A stretch of 44,019 nucleotides of DNA, from positions 1-44,019 of the forward strand of contig JAEXRM010000074.1 in assembly GCA_023440865.1 (NCBI GenBank). The letters run 5' to 3'. Within the stretch, counting starts at the first letter, position 1, and each line of letters starts with the position of its first letter. The stretch comes from Bacillota bacterium. GTDB lineage: Bacteria > Bacillota > Clostridia > DSM-8532. The notes beneath the pieces were generated by a model. The model did no database searches and was not told the origin of the DNA. It worked only from the letters and a program-made list of their open reading frames with translations. Position numbers and translations under genes: made by a program. This document shows, one piece after another, positions 16,044 through 25,975 of the stretch.

Positions 16044-16066
16044 AAATTCAAAGGGAGGACTGAACC

Positions 16067-19027
16067 ATGAGAAACTCCAAAAAGCTCATTGCGGTTATCA
16101 TGACGATCGCCATTCTGGCATCGATGATGGTTCCCGCACTGGCCGCGTCCTACCAGACCGAGGCTGACAAGCTCGTCGCCGCCGGTCTGATGAAGGGCAC
16201 CGGCACGGGCCTGGATCTCGAATCCAAGCTCGACCGCATCCAGGGTATCGTGTTCACGATCCGCGCCATGGGCGTGGAGGCGGCTGCCGCCGCGATGTCC
16301 GAAGCCGACATCGCCGCTGCGCTCGCCAACGTGGAAGATGCCGACAAGATCCCCGCTTGGGGCCGTCCGCACGCTGCTTACGCAGTGAAGAACAACATCA
16401 CCAATGGTGTTGGCGGCGCAGCTGCAGGCAAGATCAAGTTCGACGCCTTCGCTCCCCTGTCCGGCAAGCAGTTCGTGACCATGATGCTGCGTACGCTGGG
16501 CTATGCTGGCATCACCCTCGACAACTGCCTCGACAAGGCTGTTGAAGTGGGCATGCTCGGCGCCGGCAAGACCGTCACCTTCGGCACACAGGCTCAGCTG
16601 AACCGCGACGCTGCTGCGTACATCATCTACAGCACCGTCAACAACGGCAAGGTTGCTCTGGCCGGTGGCGTCACGCCTTCCGCCACCACCCTCGTCTCCA
16701 AGCTGGTTGCCGATGGCGCGCTCGCCGCGACCGTCGCCGCCGCCAACTTCACCTTCACCGTTCCGACCCCGGCTCCGGCCGCGGCTCTCACCTTCAGCGC
16801 GGTTGCCCTGAACGGCGTGCAGTTCCTGCTCACCTTCAACCAGGCGATCAATGCTGACGACGGCAAGGACGAAGCGTTCTACGCCATCGACGGCAAGGTT
16901 GTCGGCGACGCGACGGTTCAGGCCGACGGCAAGTCCGTCCTCCTCACCATCACCAATGGCGCTCCCTTCGGAAACAACAGCGCCGCGAAGATCACCGTGA
17001 AGAAGGACTTCCGCAATGTGACCGGCACGAAGCTCGCCGCTGACTTTGTGGTTTCCGACATCCGCGTGTTCGACACCACCTTCCCCTCCTTCGACAAGGT
17101 TGAAGCGAAGGGCCTCAAGACCCTGCGTCTGTACTACTCCGAGCCGGTTTGGGATACGACTTCTGCTGCCGGACTTGGCGTAGGCGCAGTACCGCTGTCT
17201 GATTCCTTCGAAATCAAGAACAGCACCTACACTTGGACCGTGACGGCTGCTACTGCTTCCGTCACAGGCAAGTACATCGACCTGACCCTCGGCACCAACC
17301 TCATCGAGGGCACCGTCAATGTCAAGACCAAGAAGGCGATCAAGGACTACGTCGGCAACATGGTTCCTGAAACCACCATTGCTTATGCGTACGTCAAGGA
17401 CGCCACCGCACCTGTCGCCACCGTGAAGAGCGCCGCCCAGAAGGAAGTCGTGATTTCCTTCAACAAGCCCGTCTACGGTGACATCAAGATCGCTCACAGC
17501 AACAAGGACACCTACGTGTTCAACAAGACCATCGCGGAATCCGCCGCGACGGACGAAATCACCGCCACCTTCACCTCCTTCCCGCTGCCGGCCGGCCAGG
17601 TCACCATCTACGTTGGTCCCCAGAAGGACAAGGACGTGAAGGACCTGTATGGCAACAAGCTGGTTGAAACTGCCCTGACCGCCACCGTGACCCTCGACGT
17701 GACGGCTCCCTCCGTGACGAGCGCCGAAGCGAAGGATGCCGATTATGTCAAGGTCAACTTCGACGAGAAGCTTGACAAGACTGTAGCTGAAACCGCTTCC
17801 AACTACACCCTCAAGAAGGCCGACGGAACCTCCGTGGTCATCTGGAAGGCTGTTTATGTTGAAGCGGACAAGCAGGTTCAGGTTTGGCCGGTTGGCAAGT
17901 TCACCGACAACACCAGCTACGTCGTGACCGTCAAGAAGTCCAAGGATCTTGTTGGCAACGAAAACAGCACTGAAGCTTCGAAGACCTTCACTGTTGGCGA
18001 CAACACGGCTCCGAAGGTCGAGACCGACACCTTTGCTGTCAATGCCGATGGCAAGATCTACCTCTACTTCTCCGAGCCCATGAACGCGACCGAAATGGTC
18101 AAGAAGGCCAACTACCTGGTGAACAAGGATGCCGGTGGTTCTGGAACCTTCGCCGCCCTGGGCGACAATGACACCGTCAGCGCCATGAGCGACAAGATCG
18201 TACTCATCGACCTCGATGGTGCAGTAACCGGCGCTGCCGTGAAGATCAGCACCAATGTTGTCGATCTTGCGGGCAAGAAGTTCAGCCCCTCCGCTCTTGA
18301 GGTGACTTATCCCACCTCCGGACCGATTGCTGAAGAATCCTTCACAATCGACAAGGCGGAAGCCATTGCTGTCAACAAGATCAAGATCACCTTTACGAAG
18401 GAAGTGGCTGCGTTCAGCAACACTGATATCGTGATCTCCTACGGTGCTGCTACGGCCGTTCCGCTTTCTGCCGTGGAATCCATCTCCGGCAAGGAAGTCG
18501 TCGTCGTGACCAGCTCCGACATGTCTACTGCCGCCACCAGTGGCGCTGCCATTGTCACCGTCTCTGCTGTCGGTGCCAATGTACAGACCACGAAGTCAGT
18601 CTACGGCAAGAAGCTTGGAAATAGCGAGAAGCTTGTTGCTGACAAGATCGCTCCGAATGTTGCCAAGACTGGCGACAACTACCGTGTCGAGACCAAGATC
18701 ACCTCTGCTGCTGGTGCCGTGTGCGCCAAGTCCAGCGCCGGTGCGGTGGAAATCACCTACACCGAATTGATGGATACTGCTACGATTTCCAAGCTCAGCT
18801 ACACGGTTGCCGGTTATACCATCAATGCGATCGGCTTCAGCACAACGGCAGGAACGGGCGTGCAGCCCTCCACTGTCACTGTTGTGACACTGACTGTGAC
18901 CGCAGATGCCGACAACACACCGGTTGAGCCCGCTGTCAAGCAGGATCTCAACGTCAAGGACCTGGCCGGCAACACGCTTGCTTCTGGAACCACATACTCC
19001 AGCAAGTGGATCGCGGTCAGCCCGTAA
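16067..19027 (+). CDS. S-layer-type secreted protein with Ig-like repeats
   Basis: 986 residues. Signal peptide 1-26 (core AVIMTIAILASMMVPALA, cleavage after ALA). Residues about 29-215 resemble S-layer-homology modules (EADKLVAAGLMKGTG, then WGRPHAAYAVKNNITNGVG, then LSGKQFVTMMLRTLGYAG), which would anchor the protein to a pyruvylated wall polymer. A short Pro/Ala linker near 225-232 is followed by about seven SbsA-type Ig-like modules, each with a motif like VTFSEPV or ISFNKPVYG and joined by TAP sequences. Strong promoter, GGGAGG ribosome site, structured leader and strong terminator suggest very high expression; it may be the main S-layer protein. It is a paralogue of 38518-41517, and the two bracket the glycan genes. 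Confidence 0.85.
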   Translation: MRNSKKLIAVIMTIAILASMMVPALAASYQTEADKLVAAGLMKGTGTGLDLESKLDRIQGIVFTIRAMGVEAAAAAMSEADIAAALANVEDADKIPAWGRPHAAYAVKNNITNGVGGAAAGKIKFDAFAPLSGKQFVTMMLRTLGYAGITLDNCLDKAVEVGMLGAGKTVTFGTQAQLNRDAAAYIIYSTVNNGKVALAGGVTPSATTLVSKLVADGALAATVAAANFTFTVPTPAPAAALTFSAVALNGVQFLLTFNQAINADDGKDEAFYAIDGKVVGDATVQADGKSVLLTITNGAPFGNNSAAKITVKKDFRNVTGTKLAADFVVSDIRVFDTTFPSFDKVEAKGLKTLRLYYSEPVWDTTSAAGLGVGAVPLSDSFEIKNSTYTWTVTAATASVTGKYIDLTLGTNLIEGTVNVKTKKAIKDYVGNMVPETTIAYAYVKDATAPVATVKSAAQKEVVISFNKPVYGDIKIAHSNKDTYVFNKTIAESAATDEITATFTSFPLPAGQVTIYVGPQKDKDVKDLYGNKLVETALTATVTLDVTAPSVTSAEAKDADYVKVNFDEKLDKTVAETASNYTLKKADGTSVVIWKAVYVEADKQVQVWPVGKFTDNTSYVVTVKKSKDLVGNENSTEASKTFTVGDNTAPKVETDTFAVNADGKIYLYFSEPMNATEMVKKANYLVNKDAGGSGTFAALGDNDTVSAMSDKIVLIDLDGAVTGAAVKISTNVVDLAGKKFSPSALEVTYPTSGPIAEESFTIDKAEAIAVNKIKITFTKEVAAFSNTDIVISYGAATAVPLSAVESISGKEVVVVTSSDMSTAATSGAAIVTVSAVGANVQTTKSVYGKKLGNSEKLVADKIAPNVAKTGDNYRVETKITSAAGAVCAKSSAGAVEITYTELMDTATISKLSYTVAGYTINAIGFSTTAGTGVQPSTVTVVTLTVTADADNTPVEPAVKQDLNVKDLAGNTLASGTTYSSKWIAVSP

Positions 19028-19043
19028 TCCGTCTCATGAAGGA

Positions 19044-19087
19044 GGCGCTTGCCAGAGTAATCTGGCAAGCGCCGGTTTTTCTTGTTA
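19044..19087 (+). terminator. Strong intrinsic terminator after the first S-layer gene
   Basis: A perfect 13-base-pair stem (19044-19056 with 19061-19073), GTAA loop, then GGTTTTTCTTGTT. It isolates the S-layer gene from the exporter genes. Confidence 0.92.
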
Positions 19088-19104
19088 AGTGGACAAGAGC
19101 AGCG

Positions 19105-19113
19105 TGATATAAT
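19105..19113 (+). promoter_or_regulatory. Extended -10 promoter of the glycan cluster
   Basis: TGATATAAT is an extended -10 box; no good -35 box stands at the right distance. The start would be near 19120. This is probably the main promoter of the exporter-led operon. Confidence 0.6.
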
Positions 19114-19228
19114 GATAGAAACGCTTACGCAATGCATGCATCCATGAGTGCGCGTGTCATGACAACACCTATTCCGTATTTAAGGATCATTGCAACACAA
19201 TAACACAATGACACGTGCCGGGGGAGAA

Positions 19229-20062
19229 ATGGAGAGGCAGAAAGAACAGTATTTACACATTCAGGCAGGGAGAACAAAGCGACAGTATGCAGACGATATA
19301 TGGCGCTACCGTGAACTGTTCTGGTTCCTTGCATGGCGTGACATACTGGTACGTTACAAACAAACGGTCATGGGAGTTATTTGGGCTGTCATTCGTCCTT
19401 TTCTGACAATGATGGTCTTTACTGTCGTTTTCAGCAAGATTGCTGGGCTGCCTTCTGATGGAGCTGCGCCATATCCTATTCTGGTCTATGCGGCGCTACT
19501 TCCTTGGCAGTTCTTTGCCAGTGCGCTGCAGGAAAGCAGCAGTAGTCTCATCTCGAATGCCAACATGATATCAAAGGTGTATTTCCCTCGAATCATAGTC
19601 CCGATCAGCTCGATCATTGTGTGCCTTGTTGATTTTCTCGTTTCGTTCACGATATTGATATGCCTTATGGTGTTCTATCACTATACGCCCAGTCCTCAAA
19701 TCATGCTTCTTCCTCTGTTTACAATGGTCGCTTTTTTTGCGGCTCTCGGATTTGGTATTCTGCTGTCTGCACTGAATGTGAAATATAGAGATTTTCGGTA
19801 TGTGGTTCCATTTATCTTGCAGATCGGTTTATACATATCTCCAGTCGGGTTTTCAAGCGCCATCATACCATCAGGGTATCGGGCAATCTATGCGCTCAAT
19901 CCGATGGTTGGCGTCATTGATGGATTTCGCTGGTGCATCATTGGCAATGTGACGTTGAATCCTGTCGAGTTGTTGATTTCCTTCTCGTTGGTTGCCGCGG
20001 TTGTATTTGCTGGTGTCGCTTACTTTAGAAAAGTTGAACGCACGTTTGCGGATATCATATAG
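19229..20062 (+). CDS. ABC-2 polysaccharide exporter permease, Wzm/TagG type
   Basis: 277 residues with about six membrane segments. The N-terminal region DIWRYRELFWFLAWRDILVR then YKQTVMGVIWAVIRP is characteristic of polysaccharide and teichoic acid ABC-2 permeases. Other marks are ISKVYFPRIIVP, LNVKYRDFRYVVPFILQIGL and the ending YFRKVERTFADII. It forms the membrane channel for a lipid-linked glycan, with the ATPase encoded next. The ATG at 19229 matches the usual N-terminus of relatives, though GGGGGAG stands only two bases away; an ATG at 19208 or a TTG at 19190 are alternatives. The G+C content is clearly lower than in the housekeeping genes. Confidence 0.93.
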   Translation: MERQKEQYLHIQAGRTKRQYADDIWRYRELFWFLAWRDILVRYKQTVMGVIWAVIRPFLTMMVFTVVFSKIAGLPSDGAAPYPILVYAALLPWQFFASALQESSSSLISNANMISKVYFPRIIVPISSIIVCLVDFLVSFTILICLMVFYHYTPSPQIMLLPLFTMVAFFAALGFGILLSALNVKYRDFRYVVPFILQIGLYISPVGFSSAIIPSGYRAIYALNPMVGVIDGFRWCIIGNVTLNPVELLISFSLVAAVVFAGVAYFRKVERTFADII

Positions 20063-20072
20063 GAGTCGACAG

Positions 20073-21320
20073 ATGGATAATACGATTGAGGTACATGATT
20101 TATGGAAGAAATACATCATTAGGCACCAGCAGGAATCATATCTCTCCCTGCGAGAGACAATCGCCCGAGGGTTTAAGTCATTAGGGCGGAAATCGTTTAC
20201 AACCGGTGAAAAAGAAGTGTTTTGGGCATTGCAAGAGATCTCTCTTGAGATCAAGCGCGGCGACAAGGTTGGTATCATCGGTAGGAATGGCGCAGGGAAA
20301 TCTACACTTCTCAAGGTTTTAAGCCGTATTACCGAGCCCTCCCGAGGAGATATCGTCATCAGGGGAAGGGTGGCAAGCCTTCTTGAAGTTGGGACGGGAT
20401 TTCACCCAGAATTGACAGGTCGTGAGAACATATACCTCAATGGCGCAATTCTCGGGATGAGCAGAACCGAAATCAAGAGCAAGTTCGATGAGATCGTATC
20501 ATTTGCTGAAGTGGAACGCTTTCTGGATACGCCTGTCAAGCGGTATTCCTCAGGCATGTACGTGCGGCTTGCCTTTGCCGTAGCTGCGCACCTTGAGCCG
20601 GAGATCCTGATTGTCGATGAGGTGTTGGCTGTTGGTGATGCACAGTTTCAAAAAAAATGCATGACCAAAATGGATCAGGTTGGTCGAGATGGTCGCACAG
20701 TCCTGTTTGTCAGTCACAACTTGGGAGCAATCTCAGAACTGTGTACGACGGGGATATACATGCAAAATGGCAGAATTGCCTATCAAGGCGGGATTGCGGA
20801 GACGTTGGCACAGTATGCCAACAGCCGACATGCGTCACAGGGTGATATCTCGCAAAGCAGTCGCAGGGGTGGCAGCGGCGGCGTGTCGTTCGTGAAAGTC
20901 ATGCTTGCACGCCAAGACGGTTCGACACCACATGTATTCACTAACGACGATGCGCTTTTCATACACATGGAGGCGGATGTCAGCGAAGCTTATATTCAGC
21001 GGAGCGGATTGGTCATCGCTGTTGCGATCGATTCCGCCGATGAAGTCCGCTTGATGACATGCATGTCCTCATGGCTGGAGAAGGAGTATACCCCGACCGG
21101 TAGCGTGCTCCGTGTATGTTGCCGGATAGACCATTTGCCCTTCATATCAGGCAAATACCATGTCAGTGTGGCAGCCATCTATCGCTCCGAAACGCTTGAT
21201 ATGTTACAATACTGTACACAGTTTGAGATTGTGAATGAGGATAATTCCTTTTCAAGAGGTCGCATGACATCACACGGCCATGTGAGTGTGCCTTTTGATT
21301 TTGAGTTGACAGAAGCGTAG
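20073..21320 (+). CDS. ABC exporter ATPase with C-terminal glycan-recognition domain, Wzt/TagH type
   Basis: 415 residues. ATPase domain at about 1-245: Walker A GRNGAGKST near 70-78, the family motif GVGTGFHPELTGREN (seen as EVGTGFHPELTGREN), signature YSSGMYVRLAFAVA, Walker B ILIVDEVLAVGD and the switch His in FVSHN. Residues about 265-415 form the extra beta-rich domain of Wzt proteins that binds the finished glycan end before export. Its presence suggests a modified or capped polymer. ATG at 20073 behind TAGGAG, ten bases after the permease stop. Confidence 0.93.
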   Translation: MDNTIEVHDLWKKYIIRHQQESYLSLRETIARGFKSLGRKSFTTGEKEVFWALQEISLEIKRGDKVGIIGRNGAGKSTLLKVLSRITEPSRGDIVIRGRVASLLEVGTGFHPELTGRENIYLNGAILGMSRTEIKSKFDEIVSFAEVERFLDTPVKRYSSGMYVRLAFAVAAHLEPEILIVDEVLAVGDAQFQKKCMTKMDQVGRDGRTVLFVSHNLGAISELCTTGIYMQNGRIAYQGGIAETLAQYANSRHASQGDISQSSRRGGSGGVSFVKVMLARQDGSTPHVFTNDDALFIHMEADVSEAYIQRSGLVIAVAIDSADEVRLMTCMSSWLEKEYTPTGSVLRVCCRIDHLPFISGKYHVSVAAIYRSETLDMLQYCTQFEIVNEDNSFSRGRMTSHGHVSVPFDFELTEA

Positions 21321-21354
21321 TGTGCCAGGCGTGCACGATGGGGAGTACGGCATC

Positions 21355-22158
21355 ATGAAGGAATCACTCTATTTGGATCTGATGAAAAAGACCTTGACCA
21401 ACTGGATATATGGCGAGGCTGAAATGGAACACATTCAACCACACGGCGTGCTGAAGGGATTCCTCAACCGTGAATTGGCAAAACGCGACATCCGTCTAAT
21501 GAAGCCAGCCCCATTTGTCAAGGCAGCAAGGGAAAAGGGGCTTGATTGGCCAGCCACCGCACATACAATGATCGGCATCAAACGACTGGACAACCTGCAG
21601 GAATGCATTGAAACGATTCTCGATGACGCCATACCCGGAGATCTGATCGAAACCGGTGTTTGGCGTGGCGGCGCTTCGATTTTCATGCGTGCCGTCTTGA
21701 AGGCATATCAGGTCAGGGATCGTTCTGTATGGGTAGCGGACTCGTTTGAGGGGCTGCCAAAGCCAAATGTGGAGAAATACCCGGATGACAAGGGTGATAC
21801 GCATTATACATATGACGAGTTGAAGGTATCGTTGGATCTTGTTAAGGGGAACTTTGACAGATATGGCTTACTTGATGATCAGGTGCGGTTCCTGAAGGGA
21901 TGGTTCAAGGATACGCTGCCGGTTGCGGAGATCAACAAGCTGTCCCTCATTCGTCTTGATGGTGACATGTATGAGTCAACCATGGATGCGATTGTGAACC
22001 TGTATCCCAAATTGTCTGTGGGCGGATATGTCATCGTGGATGACTATTGCCTGCCGGCATGCCGTAAGGCAATTGCCGACTACCGAAGCAGCTTTGGCAT
22101 CGGCGAAGAAATCATTGACATCGACGGTACCGGAGCATATTGGCGCAGAGCGCAGTGA
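21355..22158 (+). CDS. TylF/MycF family O-methyltransferase
   Basis: 267 residues. Features of the macrocin O-methyltransferase family are DLIETGVWRGGASIFMRAVL, WVADSFEGLPKPNVEKYP, LIRLDGDMYESTMDAI with metal-binding Asp residues, and GGYVIVDDYCLPACRKAI. Members methylate sugar hydroxyls with SAM and Mg2+. In this place it probably methylates a sugar of the surface glycan, perhaps as the chain-end cap read by the Wzt domain. The ATG at 21355 follows GGGGAG with a nine-base gap; a GTG at 21322 is in frame. It starts 34 bases after the ATPase gene. Confidence 0.88.
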   Translation: MKESLYLDLMKKTLTNWIYGEAEMEHIQPHGVLKGFLNRELAKRDIRLMKPAPFVKAAREKGLDWPATAHTMIGIKRLDNLQECIETILDDAIPGDLIETGVWRGGASIFMRAVLKAYQVRDRSVWVADSFEGLPKPNVEKYPDDKGDTHYTYDELKVSLDLVKGNFDRYGLLDDQVRFLKGWFKDTLPVAEINKLSLIRLDGDMYESTMDAIVNLYPKLSVGGYVIVDDYCLPACRKAIADYRSSFGIGEEIIDIDGTGAYWRRAQ

Positions 22159-22175
22159 TGATGGCGGAGCGAAGC

Positions 22176-23018
22176 ATGTTTACGAGACCGGATCAGACAT
22201 ATGATGCCACGGACATCGATCTGGACAGGCTGCTCAGCGATGCTGCGAGCCCAATCACTCGCATATGTAGGCTGATCGGCGAGAACAAAAAAGTCCTTGA
22301 TATCGGAGCAGGTAACGGAATTCTGGGGCAGGCGATCAGAACACTACATCCGTCGATCACGATTGATGGATTGGAGCCGAACGGGTATGCCGCCTCCATC
22401 GCGAAACCATACTATCGCAACTTTTATCAAGGATACTTCGCCGATCATGTGTCAGATATCCTTAAGCAGCAGTACGACTACATGATTCTTGCTGATGTGA
22501 TTGAGCATATAGCGGATCCAGTTGCCTTTTTACATGAAATAGTTAAGTGTCTTCCAGCACAGGGTAAGCTTATTCTGTCTATTCCAAACGTGGCACATGG
22601 ATCGAATCGTATTGCGTTGATGAACGGACACTTTGACTACTCAGATTCAGGATTGCTTGAAAGAACCCATTTGCGGTTTTTCACTTACCATACAATACAG
22701 CAAATCGTGAAGACGATTGATCTTCATACTGAGGTGATTCAATACTTGCAGCGTAGTATCCTATTGACAGATCAACTTACCCGCCATTGCAGTATTGGTT
22801 TAATTCCCTATCTGAAGATGAAATCCGATCCGTACGCCAGGGTATATCAGTTTATACTTGTTTTATCGCGTTCAACATGTGAAACAAAGGAAGAAACATA
22901 TGGGATGAATACAGGATGGGTATGTGATTACTTCCATCGTGTCCGGGAGTTGAGAGTGAGGCTAACCTCGTATGTTCGAGGAAACCATAAAACGGAAGGA
23001 ATCAAGAAACATACATGA
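22176..23018 (+). CDS. Class I SAM-dependent methyltransferase
   Basis: 280 residues. SAM-binding motif VLDIGAGNGILGQAI near residue 40, acidic motif 2 DGLEPN, then YDYMILADVIEHIADP, LILSIPNVAHGSNR and LERTHLRFFTYHTI, typical of methyltransferase_23-type enzymes in glycan clusters. Target unknown; a sugar in the chain is likely. The ATG at 22176 is preferred for GGAG six bases upstream; an ATG at 22158 overlaps the previous stop. The next gene overlaps by ATGA. Confidence 0.85.
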   Translation: MFTRPDQTYDATDIDLDRLLSDAASPITRICRLIGENKKVLDIGAGNGILGQAIRTLHPSITIDGLEPNGYAASIAKPYYRNFYQGYFADHVSDILKQQYDYMILADVIEHIADPVAFLHEIVKCLPAQGKLILSIPNVAHGSNRIALMNGHFDYSDSGLLERTHLRFFTYHTIQQIVKTIDLHTEVIQYLQRSILLTDQLTRHCSIGLIPYLKMKSDPYARVYQFILVLSRSTCETKEETYGMNTGWVCDYFHRVRELRVRLTSYVRGNHKTEGIKKHT

Positions 23019-23938
23019 GCAGCGTTTCTATTTGCATACCAGCATATCAACAACCATATATGCTCAAACGTTGTCTTGACTCCATTCTGGCACAATCCTT
23101 TACGGATTATGAGGTAATCATCACGGATGATTCACCGGATCAATCTGTCAAGAATGTAGTATCAAGCTATTGCGATTCGCGAATCAACTATATTAAGAAT
23201 TCAAAGCGTCTGGGAGCACCGGAAAATTGGAATGAATCCATACGCCAGGCTACCTCAAGATACATTAAAATCATGCATCATGACGATTGGTTCTCTAGTT
23301 CAGAGAGTCTATTTGCATTCGTGAAAGCCCTCGATGACAATCCTGAAGCAGTTCTAGCATTCTCGGACTCCCAAAACTATGATGCGAGCGAGTCTCCGCG
23401 CAATGTAAGCCGGCCCACGAATAAACAGCTCTCGCAATTGCGGAATACACCGCATTGTTTGTTTCTTGGGAATTTTATCGGTGCGCCAAGTGCAACAATA
23501 TTCCGAAGTAGATCATCTCCTACATTCAACAAACAACTCATTTGGCTTGTTGATGTTTCATTCTATATAGACATACTATCAGGAAAGGGGAAGGCCGTAT
23601 ACATCCCCAATTCACTTGTTTGCATAACCTCACAGTCTGAAAGTCAGATGACCAGGCAATGCGAGAACAACCGGAGCGTTGAGCTGCCAGAATACCTGTA
23701 TCAATATAAACGGATGTCGCCACTACGAAGATTGCGATATCCATACATACATGTAATCATGCAGTTATGTAGGAAGTATCAGGTTTTTTGGCCGTCTGAT
23801 ATTCTCAATCCCAGTCTACCAGTAGAACCGACTCTTTCCCTATACATCGTCTTTATTCTCATGCGGATACTAAAGCTGGCTCGTGATAATGGGTTGATTG
23901 AGAGATACCGTAAAATCAAGAAAAGACTATGTCGGTGA
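23015..23938 (+). CDS. Family 2 glycosyltransferase
   Basis: 307 residues. GT-A fold start SVSICIPAYQQPYMLKRCLD, then YEVIITDDSPD and IKIMHHDDWFSS, where HDD takes the place of the DXD metal motif. Transfers a sugar from a nucleotide donor inside the cell; donor and acceptor cannot be told. The start overlaps the preceding stop (ATGA), so the genes are coupled. Base composition is AT-rich. The 167 bases after it hold no gene. Confidence 0.9.
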   Translation: MSSVSICIPAYQQPYMLKRCLDSILAQSFTDYEVIITDDSPDQSVKNVVSSYCDSRINYIKNSKRLGAPENWNESIRQATSRYIKIMHHDDWFSSSESLFAFVKALDDNPEAVLAFSDSQNYDASESPRNVSRPTNKQLSQLRNTPHCLFLGNFIGAPSATIFRSRSSPTFNKQLIWLVDVSFYIDILSGKGKAVYIPNSLVCITSQSESQMTRQCENNRSVELPEYLYQYKRMSPLRRLRYPYIHVIMQLCRKYQVFWPSDILNPSLPVEPTLSLYIVFILMRILKLARDNGLIERYRKIKKRLCR

Positions 23939-24105
23939 TAATCAGGCCGGATATATAGATGGGGCAAAGAGCAATTGGGGAATGATTCATCACGTAGGGG
24001 TTAAGGCCATAAAGATGAACGCATAATGAGACAGGATGCATATTTATTGATCATCGATTATTTCAATTTCACGTCCGCGAGAAAAGGCGCGAAAGGAAGG
24101 ATCCG

Positions 24106-24912
24106 GTGATAGTAACCAAGAGCAGGGGTATCTGTATGAATACCAAAGCACCATTGACACATCTGTACAAGCTTTACCGGCAATTGCGCGGCATACTTGA
24201 GGGGCTATACGCTAAACGGAAGTTCCGTCAGGATTTCTTGATTTTTCAGGAAAAGACGCAACGGGGAGATAGACGCTTTATCCCAAGATGGAAAGAGCGT
24301 TACCCTTGCATGAATGACAGAACAGACCAAACAGATTATGATCATCACTATATATACCATACTGCATGGGCGGCAAGGGTTGTACAAAGGATCTCGCCAG
24401 AAGTCCATTACGACTTTTCCTCTCTTCTAATATTTAACACAATCCTGTCAGCATTTGTGCCCGTCGTATTTCATGACTTCAGGCCAGCAATCTGTACGCT
24501 GGATAACATCACATCAAAGGCCTGTGACCTGCTTCGACTGCCATATGAGGACGGATCATTATCTTCGATATCCTGTCTGCACACAATCGAGCATATCGGG
24601 CTGGGACGGTATGGCGATGCGCTTGAGCCGGATGGAGACATTCGGGCAATGAAGGAACTTGTTCGAGTACTGGCTCCGAGCGGATCCTTGTTGATTGCTG
24701 TGCCTATTGGCAGTCCGCGCCTGCTGTTCAACGCGCACCGCATATATGCCTATAGGCAGATATGCGAGTATTTTCATGAACTTCAACTGGTCGAGTTCTC
24801 CCTTGTGACCGATCGAGCGGGCGATTCCCCCTTCATCGTCAATGCGGCAGAGGAGACCGCCGATGCGCAGGATTACGGATGTGGCTGCTTCTGGTTCAGG
24901 AAGGCAGGGTGA
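24106..24912 (+). CDS. DUF268 family protein, methyltransferase-like
   Basis: 268 residues. Looks like DUF268, proteins found in polysaccharide clusters and related to class I methyltransferases: HDFRPAICTLDNITSKACDL, then LPYEDGSLSSISCLHTIEHI, then GRYGDALEPDGDIRAMKELV with RVLAPSGSLLIAVPIG, and the ending CGCFWFRK. The classical glycine-rich SAM loop is not evident, so activity is uncertain. The GTG at 24106 follows AAGGAAGG; an ATG at 24136 behind AGGGG is an alternative. Followed by a convergent minus-strand gene. Confidence 0.8.
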   Translation: MIVTKSRGICMNTKAPLTHLYKLYRQLRGILEGLYAKRKFRQDFLIFQEKTQRGDRRFIPRWKERYPCMNDRTDQTDYDHHYIYHTAWAARVVQRISPEVHYDFSSLLIFNTILSAFVPVVFHDFRPAICTLDNITSKACDLLRLPYEDGSLSSISCLHTIEHIGLGRYGDALEPDGDIRAMKELVRVLAPSGSLLIAVPIGSPRLLFNAHRIYAYRQICEYFHELQLVEFSLVTDRAGDSPFIVNAAEETADAQDYGCGCFWFRKAG

Positions 24913-24936
24913 TAGCTGTCGGAGCATTCCCTCAGC

Positions 24937-25030
24937 GTGAAATACTGGAATCGCCAGTCACATCAACAAGCACTGTGGGGTGATATTACAAACATCATCC
25001 AACGCGAGTTCGATAAAGAATATCTCATCA
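24937..25030 (+). pseudogene. Possible truncated gene fragment
   Basis: After DUF268 a GTG-started frame gives VKYWNRQSHQQALWGDITNI followed by IQREFDKEYLIT, which reads like real protein. It then runs into the 3' end of the opposite-strand epimerase gene. Weak GGAG site. It may be the stub of a gene cut off when the inverted two-gene block was inserted. No family recognised. Confidence 0.22.
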
Positions 25031-25963
25031 CACACGCGTTTTATTATAGTAATACCATATCCGTTCTAGGCCTTCTTCCAGCCCTGTTCTGGGAACCCAG
25101 CCAGTCTGTGTGGACAGTTTCGTGCTGTCAAGTATGTTCACAGGCACATCAAACTGTCGCTCTGGCATGTATGTCAACCATACAGGAGTGCCTTCCGTCT
25201 CTGCAAAGTGGGTCAGAATTTCAATCACATCGCGATTGCTTTTCCCAATTCCCGTTCCAATATTGTACACCTGTCCTGCCTCCGCCCTGTCCAAAGCGGC
25301 AATAATGCCGTTTGCCACATCTTCAACATAAATATAGTCTCGGATGGCTCCGTGGGAACCAAAGATTTTTATCTCCTTTCCATCAAAAATGGAGGCGACG
25401 GCTGTTGCGATGAACCCTTGACCGCGGTAAGGCACCTGGAATTCTCCATAAGCATTCGAGGGCCTAAGGCATGTGACTGGTAGACCGAAGAGATGATGGT
25501 ACATACCTGCATACTTTTCAATCGCAAGCTTCGTGATGCCGTATGGCGAGATGGGTTCAGTGGGTTGTTCTTCCGTGATGGGGAATGAACTAGCCTTCCC
25601 ATATACAGTACCGCCTGAGGACACGAACAGGATCCGCCGAATTGGCATACTAGCCGCAATCTTATACAGATTGACGGCCTGTGGTAGATTGGTGATGATG
25701 TCATGTATCGGATCATCAAAGCTGGTTTTCGGTATGGTGGAATAAGCAAGGTCAACGATTTCGTCCACTCCGGACAATGTTTTCATGAGGAAACACTCAT
25801 CTCCGTAATCGCCGGAATGATACGTCAGTCCCTTGACAGCAGGATGGGCGTACTCACGATGCTGTCCAATGACCCGGACGGACCTTCCCGTCCTGAGAAG
25901 CGCATCAACGAGTGATGTACCGATAAAACCACTCCCACCGATGACACAGCAGACACCATTCAT
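25028..25963 (-). CDS. NAD-dependent sugar epimerase/dehydratase (extended SDR)
   Basis: 311 residues. Rossmann loop GGSGFIG at residues 9-15, LFVSSGGTVYG, catalytic YGITK, then LRPSNAYGEFQVPYRGQGFI and RDYIYVEDVANGI. This resembles UDP-glucose/UDP-GlcNAc 4-epimerases (GalE-like), which would supply galactose or GalNAc donors; other nucleotide-sugar activities are possible. The ATG at 25963 follows AAAGG. It lies 12 bases after the minus-strand GT2, forming a two-gene unit opposite in direction to the rest of the cluster. Confidence 0.9.
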   Translation of the reverse strand: MNGVCCVIGGSGFIGTSLVDALLRTGRSVRVIGQHREYAHPAVKGLTYHSGDYGDECFLMKTLSGVDEIVDLAYSTIPKTSFDDPIHDIITNLPQAVNLYKIAASMPIRRILFVSSGGTVYGKASSFPITEEQPTEPISPYGITKLAIEKYAGMYHHLFGLPVTCLRPSNAYGEFQVPYRGQGFIATAVASIFDGKEIKIFGSHGAIRDYIYVEDVANGIIAALDRAEAGQVYNIGTGIGKSNRDVIEILTHFAETEGTPVWLTYMPERQFDVPVNILDSTKLSTQTGWVPRTGLEEGLERIWYYYNKTRV

Positions 25964-25975
25964 GTTCTAAGCCTT